Shown here piece after piece: positions 18,024 to 25,030 of a DNA stretch of 64,000 bases. This DNA comes from an uncultured Ruminococcus sp. GTDB lineage: Bacteria > Bacillota > Clostridia > Oscillospirales > Ruminococcaceae. The notes beneath the pieces are model-generated. The model ran no database searches, was not told where the DNA came from, and saw only the letters and a program-made list of their open reading frames with translations. The translations under genes and the position numbers were made by a program. The stretch is from positions 124,001-188,000 of the forward strand of contig CAJTYV010000003.1 of assembly GCA_910584195.1 (NCBI GenBank), given 5' to 3'. Every line of letters begins with the position of its first letter. Within the stretch, counting starts at the first letter, position 1.

Positions 18024-19016
18024 ATGACGAATACTACAGACTCCCCCGTAAAATCCGATAACAATACTTTGGAGAAAAAACAAAAGAGCCGTGAAGAAAA
18101 ATTATATATCAGAAAAAAAACTATAGCTAACGGCATATGGTGTTTTTTCCGGTTTGTGATACTTTTCGGGCTGGGCTTCGTAATTATGTACCCACTTATT
18201 TACATGATAAGTTGCTCTTTCAGAGACAGGAACGATATGAACGACCCTACGGTTATGTGGATCCCGCGGCATTTCACGCTTAAAATAATTAAGGAAACTC
18301 TCGAAGCAATGGATTTTTGGAATACGCTGAAAACCACTTTGATACTCAATATTGGCTGCGCTTTCGTGCAGGTGCTTTCATGCGCGGTAACAGGATATGG
18401 ATTTGCAAGATTTAAATTCAAGGGAAAGAATATCATGTTTATTATAGTTATCATGATGATACTTGTCCCTCCGCAAATAATTTCTCTGCCGCTATATACT
18501 CAGTTCAGACACTTCGGATTCGGCAAGTTTTCAGTAAATCTGCTTGACAGCATGCTTACGATGTACCTTCCTGCAATGACGGGAAACGGCATTCGTGCGG
18601 GACTTATGATACTAATTTTCAGACAATTTTTCAGGGGACTTCCGCGCGAACTTGAGGATGCTGCGTACATCGACGGCTGCGGGCCGTTCAGAACCTTTGT
18701 TCAGGTCATGATACCCAACGCCACTTCAGCATTTCTTACGGTATTTCTTTTCTCAGTTGTGTGGTACTGGAATGATTATTACGTAAGCTCAACGTTTTTC
18801 AACAACACAAGAACTATCGCTCTTATGCTCCAAAATCTCGATACGGAACTGAAACAACGAATTTTCAACTCGGCAACCGTCGATATATCCCCACGCGAGC
18901 AGATCGTTTGGAAAGAAGCAGGCTGTCTGCTGTCCATAACTCCAATACTCCTATTGTATATATGCCTGCAAAAGTACTTTACAGAGGGCATTGAGCGTTC
19001 GGGTCTTGTGGGATAA
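18024..19016 (+). CDS. Sugar ABC transporter permease, MalG-like (second pair)
   Basis: 330 residues with a 37-residue charged N-terminal tail before the first of six membrane helices. The EAA loop is EDAAYIDGCGPFRTFVQVMI near residue 215. It starts 15 bases after its partner with AAGGGGGTG upstream. It is the last gene of the operon; the next gene (glyS) faces it. Confidence 0.85.
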   Translation: MTNTTDSPVKSDNNTLEKKQKSREEKLYIRKKTIANGIWCFFRFVILFGLGFVIMYPLIYMISCSFRDRNDMNDPTVMWIPRHFTLKIIKETLEAMDFWNTLKTTLILNIGCAFVQVLSCAVTGYGFARFKFKGKNIMFIIVIMMILVPPQIISLPLYTQFRHFGFGKFSVNLLDSMLTMYLPAMTGNGIRAGLMILIFRQFFRGLPRELEDAAYIDGCGPFRTFVQVMIPNATSAFLTVFLFSVVWYWNDYYVSSTFFNNTRTIALMLQNLDTELKQRIFNSATVDISPREQIVWKEAGCLLSITPILLLYICLQKYFTEGIERSGLVG

Positions 19017-19218
19017 ACAAACCCATTGGAAAACTTTCCAACGAGTCAGCTTGTCGATAAAACCCGACAAAATAAGAAAATACGCTCTCTTGCAGAGCGT
19101 CTGACAGCTATACGCAAGACTTTGCCCACACTCCCCCAGAGGCGCTTCCTCCGAACCACGCCCAAGGGACACACTGCCCCTTTGGAATCCCGGTTTTTAA
19201 ATGTTTCTAAGGATAAAT

Positions 19219-19256
19219 AGACCCTTTGGAAAATTCTCCAAAGGGTCTTGTTTTTT
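19219..19256 (+). terminator. Intrinsic terminator between the transport operon and glyS
   Basis: AGACCCTTTGGA and TCCAAAGGGTCT form a 12-bp stem, followed by TTGTTTTTT on the plus strand. It lies against the glyS stop and may also end glyS on the other strand. A weaker hairpin, TTGGAAAACTTTCCAA, is at 19026-19041. The rest of the 19017-19218 gap shows nothing I can name. Confidence 0.8.
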
Positions 19257-20661
19257 AAAGTGTTGTTTTTTCTTCAAGGAAAGCAACAAGCTCGTCAATT
19301 GCAACTCTCTGCTGCTGCATTGTGTCACGGTCGCGGACTGTTACGCAGTTGTCTTTCTCAATAGTATCGAAATCGACCGTAATGCAGAACGGCGTGCCTA
19401 TTTCGTCCTCACGGCGGTATCTCTTACCGATAGTACCGGTTTCATCAAAATCGCACATAAACTTCTTTGAGAGCATTTCATATACTTCCTCAGCCTTGGG
19501 GGTAAGCTTCTTTACAAGGGGAAGCACAGCACACTTGTAAGGCGCAAGAGCAGGATGGAGACGCATAACCGTACGAACTTCTCTCTTTTCCTTGCCGTTC
19601 TTATCTACTGATACAAGTTCCTCCTCATCGTAAGCCTCTGTAACGATAGAAAGGAAAAGTCTTTCAACGCCCAGTGACGGCTCAATAACATATGGAATAT
19701 ACTTTTCGTTCGTCTCAGGGTCAAAGTATTCAAGGGACTTTCCGCTTGTATTGATATGCTGTGTAAGGTCGTAATCAGTTCTGTCCGCAACTCCCCAAAG
19801 CTCTCCCCAACCGAACGGGAACAGGTACTCGAAATCCGTAGTAGCCTTTGAATAGAAGCAAAGTTCCTCGGGATCGTGATCGCGGAGACGGATATTTTCC
19901 TCTTTAAGACCGAGCGTAAGCAGGAAATCCTTACAGAAGCTTCTCCAGTAGCTGAACCATTCGAGGTCTGTACCGGGCTTACAGAAAAATTCCAGCTCCA
20001 TTTGTTCAAACTCGCGAACCCGGAAAATAAAGTTTCCGGGAGTTATCTCGTTACGGAAAGACTTACCTACCTGCGCAACGCCGAACGGAACCTTTTTACG
20101 TGTTGTACGCTGTATATTGGCAAAGTTCACGAAAATTCCCTGAGCCGTCTCCGGACGGAGATAAAGCTCGCTCTTACTGTCCTCTGTAACGCCCTGAAAC
20201 GTCTTAAACATCAGGTTGAACTGACGTATATCCGTAAAATTACGCTTTCCGCAATTCGGGCAGACGATATTCTTCTCGTTGATGTAATCTGTCATCTGCT
20301 GATTAGTCCAGCCGGCAACGTTAGTGCCGTCGAAGTCCTCGATAAGGTTATCGGCGCGGTGACGAGTCTTGCACTCCTTGCAATCCATAAGAGGATCGGA
20401 AAATCCGCCGATATGACCTGAGGCAACCCAAGTCTGCGGATTCATGAGGATAGCGGAATCCAGTCCCACGTTGTACTTGTTTTCCTGAACAAATTTTTTC
20501 AGCCATGCATTTTTGATATTATTTTTCAGCAAAACTCCAAGAGGACCGTAATCCCATGTATTGGCAAGTCCGCCGTAAATTTCCGAACCGGGGTAAACAT
20601 AACCCTTTGATTTACAAAGGTCAACTATTTTATCCATAATTTTTTCGGTGTTTTTAAGCAT
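19255..20661 (-). CDS. glyS: Glycyl-tRNA synthetase, dimeric (alpha2) type
   Basis: 468 residues, class II synthetase that charges tRNA-Gly. Motifs seen: the N-terminal YGGLANTWDYGPLG, the zinc-type CPNCGKRNF near residue 135, the RPETAQGIFVNF motif 2 region near 170, and the LGVERLFLSIV motif 3 near 335. The C-terminal anticodon-binding domain ends DELVAFLEEKT. This is the single-chain bacterial/eukaryote-like form, common in Firmicutes that lack glyQ/glyS heterotetramers. The start ATG follows a purine-rich site. Confidence 0.96.
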   Translation of the reverse strand: MLKNTEKIMDKIVDLCKSKGYVYPGSEIYGGLANTWDYGPLGVLLKNNIKNAWLKKFVQENKYNVGLDSAILMNPQTWVASGHIGGFSDPLMDCKECKTRHRADNLIEDFDGTNVAGWTNQQMTDYINEKNIVCPNCGKRNFTDIRQFNLMFKTFQGVTEDSKSELYLRPETAQGIFVNFANIQRTTRKKVPFGVAQVGKSFRNEITPGNFIFRVREFEQMELEFFCKPGTDLEWFSYWRSFCKDFLLTLGLKEENIRLRDHDPEELCFYSKATTDFEYLFPFGWGELWGVADRTDYDLTQHINTSGKSLEYFDPETNEKYIPYVIEPSLGVERLFLSIVTEAYDEEELVSVDKNGKEKREVRTVMRLHPALAPYKCAVLPLVKKLTPKAEEVYEMLSKKFMCDFDETGTIGKRYRREDEIGTPFCITVDFDTIEKDNCVTVRDRDTMQQQRVAIDELVAFLEEKTTL

Positions 20662-20709
20662 ATTTATAACTCCTTTTGGAAATAATCGTCTATTAGACCT
20701 GTTTATTAT

Positions 20710-20738
20710 ATTCTACTTCATTTTCAGCTATTTGTCAA
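20710..20738 (-). promoter_or_regulatory. sigma-A promoter of glyS
   Basis: Minus strand TTGACA (20738-20733), 17 bp, TAGAAT (20715-20710), about 50 bases before the ATG. I saw no T-box. Confidence 0.7.
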
Positions 20739-20792
20739 GAGATATATTTAAAGAATCGCACAAAGACTTTTCGGCGTTGCCTTAGCGCAGAA

Positions 20793-21176
20793 TCATTCAA
20801 AAAATATAAGGTCAAACAATTGATTTTCGATGCCATATTTCGCAAAAAACGCTCTCATTTCATCTTTTACCTCAGCATAGCTTATATTATTGGCATCGAG
20901 AATATCCTCGTCCAAAGAGCAGAGATGCGAGAAGAAGTTAAATCCTATAAACAGGTCGTCTTTGGTTTGATTTTCGGTTGCAGCACGAAATTCCGCTATC
21001 GCTTCCCTGATATTACCGCTGTCGATTTCTTCAATGAGCCAGTCGGACTTCGCCCTTTTCGCCAGATCAATAATAGCAATTGATTCAGGAGTAACCGTGT
21101 CAATACCGAATAACACCTTCATAATAATTGCTATCATCTGTCTTATCTGTCTCATGATATAATCCTGCTCAAGCAT
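20793..21176 (-). CDS. DUF6483-family small protein
   Basis: 127 residues, soluble and helical, beginning MLEQDYIMRQIRQMI. That N-terminus and the LFGID motif are typical of the DUF6483 family of Clostridia, whose function is unknown. The start was placed at 21176 because GGAAGG precedes it; an upstream in-frame start at 21194 lacks a site. It probably shares a transcript with the DUF5684 gene 30 bases upstream. Confidence 0.7.
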   Translation of the reverse strand: MLEQDYIMRQIRQMIAIIMKVLFGIDTVTPESIAIIDLAKRAKSDWLIEEIDSGNIREAIAEFRAATENQTKDDLFIGFNFFSHLCSLDEDILDANNISYAEVKDEMRAFFAKYGIENQLFDLIFFE

Positions 21177-21206
21177 ATTCTGCCTTCCTTTCATGGCACA
21201 ACGGCA

Positions 21207-21734
21207 TCATAATCCGCCGTATTGGTCATACTGCGAAATACCTTTGGGGCCTACATAATAGGTATTTTTATCAAAGCCCATAATAAGTATCATTATCCCG
21301 GAAAAGAAAATCGAAAGTACACAAAATGCCGTTGACTTGCCATAGGATTTGGCAAACATATAATTCGTATATCCGGCAATCACGTACAGCGGTATTATCA
21401 TAAGAAATGCAAGACACATTAAACCAAGCTGAATTAATGTAAATTCGTTCAAATTCTCGGAAAAAATGTTTATTATTCCCGATATGATCGTAAATACCAT
21501 ATATCCACCGCATAATGCCAGATATATCCACGCCAGCTTATAACTGCCAAAAGCAATTTTTATTTGCTGCATATAATTATATACCGGCACTATCGATGAC
21601 CACCCGGGTTCTCCAGCCTTATCAAAAAGCTTCCATAAAGAAATAATCTTAACTACAGCCATACCTATAGACACAATCAAAACTGCACCGTATATCAGTA
21701 TCATGATAAGAATAGCTATTGAAGCTGCTGACAT
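21207..21734 (-). CDS. DUF5684-family membrane protein
   Basis: 175 residues with four predicted membrane helices. The loop KAGEPGWSSIVPVYNYMQQIKI, read here in part, is characteristic of DUF5684 proteins (a WSS-I-P-YN motif in the first loop). The C-terminal tail is Gln/Tyr-rich. The function is unknown. It precedes the DUF6483 gene and follows cysS by 34 bases, so it may belong to the cysS transcript. Confidence 0.75.
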   Translation of the reverse strand: MSAASIAILIMILIYGAVLIVSIGMAVVKIISLWKLFDKAGEPGWSSIVPVYNYMQQIKIAFGSYKLAWIYLALCGGYMVFTIISGIINIFSENLNEFTLIQLGLMCLAFLMIIPLYVIAGYTNYMFAKSYGKSTAFCVLSIFFSGIMILIMGFDKNTYYVGPKGISQYDQYGGL

Positions 21735-21768
21735 AAAGCACCTCCCTTTCCCCTTTAACGCAGAACCT

Positions 21769-23181
21769 TTATCTGCGCTTTATTTCAGTTCCCTGTCTTG
21801 TTTCCTTTATCTCATAGCCAAGGGACTCTATCCTGCCGCGAATTTCGTCTGCAAGTTTAAAGTTTTTCTCCTTACGCGCTGCCTTACGCTGTTCCGCAAG
21901 CTCCATGACCTCAGCGGGAATTTCGTCATTTTCCGCTGCTTCAAGAGACTTTTCCGCCGTTTGGATAAGATCTAATCCAAGAACCTTATCAAACTCAGCT
22001 AAAAGAGCAAGCTTTGTAGCGGCGTTTGAACGGGATTTCAGCACATCATAAACTGCTGTCACGGCAAGAGCCGTGTTGAGATCATTGTCCATAGCGGAGG
22101 TGAACTCGCTCATAAGACGCTCAAACTCAGGCTTATCTATATCGCCGCCCTTATCCGTAAGAAGCGGGGTTATTTTAGCTATAAGCTTATCGTAAGTCAC
22201 TTTGGCGTTTTCGAGGTTCTCCCAAGAGAAAACAAGATTCTTTCTGTAATGCGATTGCATACAGAAAAAACGATATACCAGCGGCGAGCAGCCTTTTTCT
22301 TCAAGCAGGGAAACTGTCAGAAATTCTCCGCTTGATTTACTCATCTTACCGCTGTTGGTGTTCAGATGATGAACATGGAACCAGTAATTGCACCACTCAT
22401 GACCGAGATAAGCTTCGCTCTGTGCGATCTCGTTTGTATGATGAGGGAAGGCGTTATCTATTCCGCCGCAGTGGAGGTCAAGATATTCGCCGAGAGTCTG
22501 CATACTGATGCAGGAGCATTCTATATGCCAGCCGGGATAACCGATACCCCACGGAGAATCCCATTTAAGCTCCTGATCGTCAAATTTTGACTTTGTGAAC
22601 CACAACACGAAGTCGGCTTTATTGCGCTTATTAGAGTCCTCCTCTACGCCCTCGCGGACGCCGACTGCCAAGTCCTCCTCCTTGAAATCGTTAAAAACGT
22701 AGTACTTATCAAGCTTTCCCGTATCAAAGTAAATATTTCCACCGGCTTCATAAGCGTAACCCTTATCCATAAGAGTCGATATGACGCGGATAAACTCGTC
22801 AATACAGGAGGTCGCCGGAACTACGGCATCGGGAGTTTTTATATTAAGCTTGGCACAATCGGCGAAAAATGCGTCCGTATAGAACTTAGCTATCTCCATA
22901 ACGGTCTTATGCTCTCGTTTAGCGCCTTTGAGCATTTTATCATCGCCCGTATCGCCGTCGCTTGTAAGGTGACCAACATCTGTTATGTTCATAACGCGCT
23001 TAACATCGAGACCTGTGAAGCGCAGGTACTTTTCCAAAACATCTTCCATTATATAGCTTCTGAGGTTGCCGATATGGGCGAAGTGATACACGGTGGGACC
23101 GCATGTGTACATGCTGACTTTTCCGGCTTCACGAGGAACAAACTCCTCTTTTTTTCTTGATAATGAATTATATAACTGCAT
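21769..23181 (-). CDS. cysS: Cysteinyl-tRNA synthetase
   Basis: 470 residues, class I synthetase that charges tRNA-Cys. The HIGH-type motif is HFAHIGN near residue 33, and KMSKS appears as GKMSKSSGEF near residue 265. Zinc ligands include Cys28 (YTCGPT) and WHIECS near residue 207. The C-terminal helical DALR-like region ends at ETRQGTEIKRR. It is full length for the family. A perfect sigma-A promoter lies upstream. Confidence 0.96.
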   Translation of the reverse strand: MQLYNSLSRKKEEFVPREAGKVSMYTCGPTVYHFAHIGNLRSYIMEDVLEKYLRFTGLDVKRVMNITDVGHLTSDGDTGDDKMLKGAKREHKTVMEIAKFYTDAFFADCAKLNIKTPDAVVPATSCIDEFIRVISTLMDKGYAYEAGGNIYFDTGKLDKYYVFNDFKEEDLAVGVREGVEEDSNKRNKADFVLWFTKSKFDDQELKWDSPWGIGYPGWHIECSCISMQTLGEYLDLHCGGIDNAFPHHTNEIAQSEAYLGHEWCNYWFHVHHLNTNSGKMSKSSGEFLTVSLLEEKGCSPLVYRFFCMQSHYRKNLVFSWENLENAKVTYDKLIAKITPLLTDKGGDIDKPEFERLMSEFTSAMDNDLNTALAVTAVYDVLKSRSNAATKLALLAEFDKVLGLDLIQTAEKSLEAAENDEIPAEVMELAEQRKAARKEKNFKLADEIRGRIESLGYEIKETRQGTEIKRR

Positions 23182-23214
23182 AGAAAAGTTCCTTTCTGAA
23201 TAACTTATGATAAT

Positions 23215-23243
23215 ATTATATCATGGCAGCATTTCTTTGTCAA
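23215..23243 (-). promoter_or_regulatory. Consensus sigma-A promoter of cysS
   Basis: Minus strand TTGACA (23243-23238), 17 bp, TATAAT (23220-23215), 34 bases before the ATG. Confidence 0.85.
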
Positions 23244-23269
23244 TACGGCAATTCTGCAATTTACGGAAA

Positions 23270-23326
23270 TTAGAGCATGTGTTCATAGGATAAGCCGCAC
23301 GTCTTCCATATGAACACATGCTCTAA
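23270..23326. repeat. Family B fold-back element, internally deleted (copy 2)
   Basis: Long hairpin: TTAGAGCATGTGTTCATA at the left and TATGAACACATGCTCTAA at the right, an 18-bp perfect arm. Only a short centre remains, including GCCGCACGTCTT, which resembles the CGTGCGG end of the family core. Confidence 0.65.
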
Positions 23327-23327
23327 G

Positions 23328-23358
23328 GCAACACCGCACAGAGATTGTGCGGTGTTGC
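23328..23358 (-). terminator. GC-rich hairpin after the DUF2752 gene (empty-arm member of the AAGGCAAYACCG hairpin family)
   Basis: GCAACACCGCACA, 5-base loop, TGTGCGGTGTTGC: a perfect 13-bp stem, 5 bases past the DUF2752 stop. There is no clear U-tract. Near-identical arms occur at 57248-57285 and as the outer arms of the element at 42470-42649. Confidence 0.6.
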
Positions 23359-23363
23359 ATTAA

Positions 23364-23765
23364 TCAACTTATTGGTACGGGCGCAATGTCGGGAATAAAA
23401 TTTCTCGCGACAAAATAAACCGCAAAAATCCCCAAAACTATCCACCAAACAAGCGGCTTACGCGGAAGAATTTTTATAGGTTTCCCGAAAATATCAAACA
23501 AAAGCTCGATATACAGGCAAATAAGAAGCAACCCCAAAAAGGGCAATGAAGCGTTGTTTCTTACGGCAAGCAGAAGATCTCCGTGAAGCAGCGCGGTCAT
23601 ACAGCGCGTATTTCCGCAGCCGGGACAGTACAATCCCGTTAATATATTAAAAGTGCATACTCCAAGATGATGCCCTAAGAAAATTACCTGTTCATTAAAT
23701 ATATACATTAAAATAACTGCCGTGGGAGCTGCTGCTGCCACGGCAATTTTTGCTGATTTTTTCAT
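23364..23765 (-). CDS. DUF2752-family membrane protein
   Basis: 133 residues with three predicted membrane helices. The DUF2752 signature GLYCPGCGNTRCMTALLHGD lies near residues 45-64; the paired cysteines may bind metal or form disulfides. The family's function is unknown. Its ATG shares one base with the TAA of the DUF4190 frame upstream, showing that the two genes were translationally coupled. It follows a lone signal-anchor N-terminus. Confidence 0.8.
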   Translation of the reverse strand: MKKSAKIAVAAAAPTAVILMYIFNEQVIFLGHHLGVCTFNILTGLYCPGCGNTRCMTALLHGDLLLAVRNNASLPFLGLLLICLYIELLFDIFGKPIKILPRKPLVWWIVLGIFAVYFVARNFIPDIAPVPIS

Positions 23766-24101
23766 TATCTGATAATGAAGCTTATCGCACCTGACATCTG
23801 GTCAAGAATATTTTGCAGAGGATTATTGCCGTTAGCTATGTTTACCAAATTGATTATCAAGGTTATAAGACCGATCGCAAAACCTACAGCAGCATGCACC
23901 AACGATAGCAACAATACCAAGCACCATAGCAGCTACGGACATACCCTTGCTGCCCTGAGGCTGCTGACCGCCCATGGGGTCATACTGCTGATAGGGCTGC
24001 TGATTAAAATTCTGATTATACTGCGTGTCGTTCACAGGCTGTACAGGCTCGGCAGGAACATTCTGAACCTCCGTATTATTTGTGTTGTTAAGATCATCCA
24101 T
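23765..24101 (-). pseudogene. DUF4190-family membrane protein gene with a frameshift
   Basis: The first frame encodes 89 residues: a Gln/Asn/Pro-rich cytoplasmic N-terminus, then the first membrane helix GMSVAAMVLGIVAIVGACCC, then unrelated residues to a stop at 23832. After the TGC-TGC-TGT run (about 23884-23893) the next frame continues naturally with GFAIGLITLIINLVNIANG and ends ISFIIR at 23765, where its TAA overlaps the DUF2752 ATG. So a one-base gain or two-base loss splits an otherwise normal DUF4190 gene. This could be a real mutation, an assembly error or recoding; sequence alone cannot tell. Confidence 0.75.
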
Positions 24102-24168
24102 TTGTTAAAAACCTCCACTTCTTTTTTGCATAAAATCAATTATATAATTATCTTATGATGATACTAAC

Positions 24169-24197
24169 ATTTTAACACACTTTTTTCACATTGTCAA
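24169..24197 (-). promoter_or_regulatory. sigma-A promoter of the DUF4190-DUF2752 pair
   Basis: Minus strand TTGACA (24197-24192), 17 bp, TAAAAT (24174-24169), 68 bases before the ATG. Confidence 0.7.
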
Positions 24198-24365
24198 CAG
24201 AAAAAATAAAAATTTTTAAATTCATCTAAATTAACAATGATTTTACTATGCGTATTTATTGATTATTATGCTATTCCAAAAGAAATGCAGGCTTTATATT
24301 TTGTTTACTTCCAATATTTGTGATGAAAAAAGAATTATCTTTATCAATACGTTATCGCATCTTTC

Positions 24366-25028
24366 CTATTTTACTGTAATTTTTCCGCCCTTCCAGTTCT
24401 CAAATACATACTTTTCCATAGCTTTGTCCTTTGCGACATTTTGGAACAAATCGCCTTCGAGATAAAAGAAATTAACAGGGTACTCCGTTCCGCTTTTCGC
24501 ATCTTCCGGTATTTTCAGAAAAAACGTCACTACATCTCCGTCAAGACCGTGATCCTTTTCAAACATTTCAACAAAAAATACGCTTCCCAAATTATTTGAT
24601 GTAAGCTCTTCGGGCAAATTCTCCTGCCATTCCATTGCAACAGAACCGTTACTGTACTTTGAAGCATCGCCAAGTTCCCTTTTCACCGTGCGTTCTTCCT
24701 CATCCTCCATCTCAGGCTTCAACACGTTGGGATACGTTATATGAAAACCGCACATATTCCATTTGGCCTCGGCATTTTCAATAGTTACTGTGACCTCTGC
24801 AATTTCTCCGGGTGCAGCGGAAACATCCTTTATAAAAAGTCTCGGACCGTCCTCTGCCGCTTTTATTTCCTCTGTGGGAGCAGCCGCAGGAGCTTCCGTA
24901 ACATCTTGGCTGTAGGTAATTATACTGTTTTCTCCGCTGCCTGAATTTTTATTCTTATCGCCGCATGCCGTCGTTGAAACTAAAATCGCCAGAGCTGCGG
25001 CTGCGGCAGTAATTCTGCCCATTTTCAT
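24366..25028 (-). CDS. Lipoprotein with a cohesin-like domain
   Basis: 220 residues. The lipobox TTAC places the acylated Cys near residue 22, followed by a 35-residue Ala/Pro/Glu linker. The domain from about 62 to 218 has the cohesin pattern: RLFIKDVSAAPGEIAEVTVT strand pair, GFHITYPNVL strand, GDVVTFFLKIPEDAKSG, and the closing YLEGDLFQN and KGGKITV strands. Cohesins bind dockerins, and three dockerin proteins are encoded in this window. A lipid-anchored single cohesin would display them on the membrane. The cohesin call is from sequence pattern and needs a profile search. It starts 2 bases after the Clp ATPase stop, so it is co-transcribed. Confidence 0.65.
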   Translation of the reverse strand: MKMGRITAAAAALAILVSTTACGDKNKNSGSGENSIITYSQDVTEAPAAAPTEEIKAAEDGPRLFIKDVSAAPGEIAEVTVTIENAEAKWNMCGFHITYPNVLKPEMEDEEERTVKRELGDASKYSNGSVAMEWQENLPEELTSNNLGSVFFVEMFEKDHGLDGDVVTFFLKIPEDAKSGTEYPVNFFYLEGDLFQNVAKDKAMEKYVFENWKGGKITVK

Positions 25029-25030
25029 AT

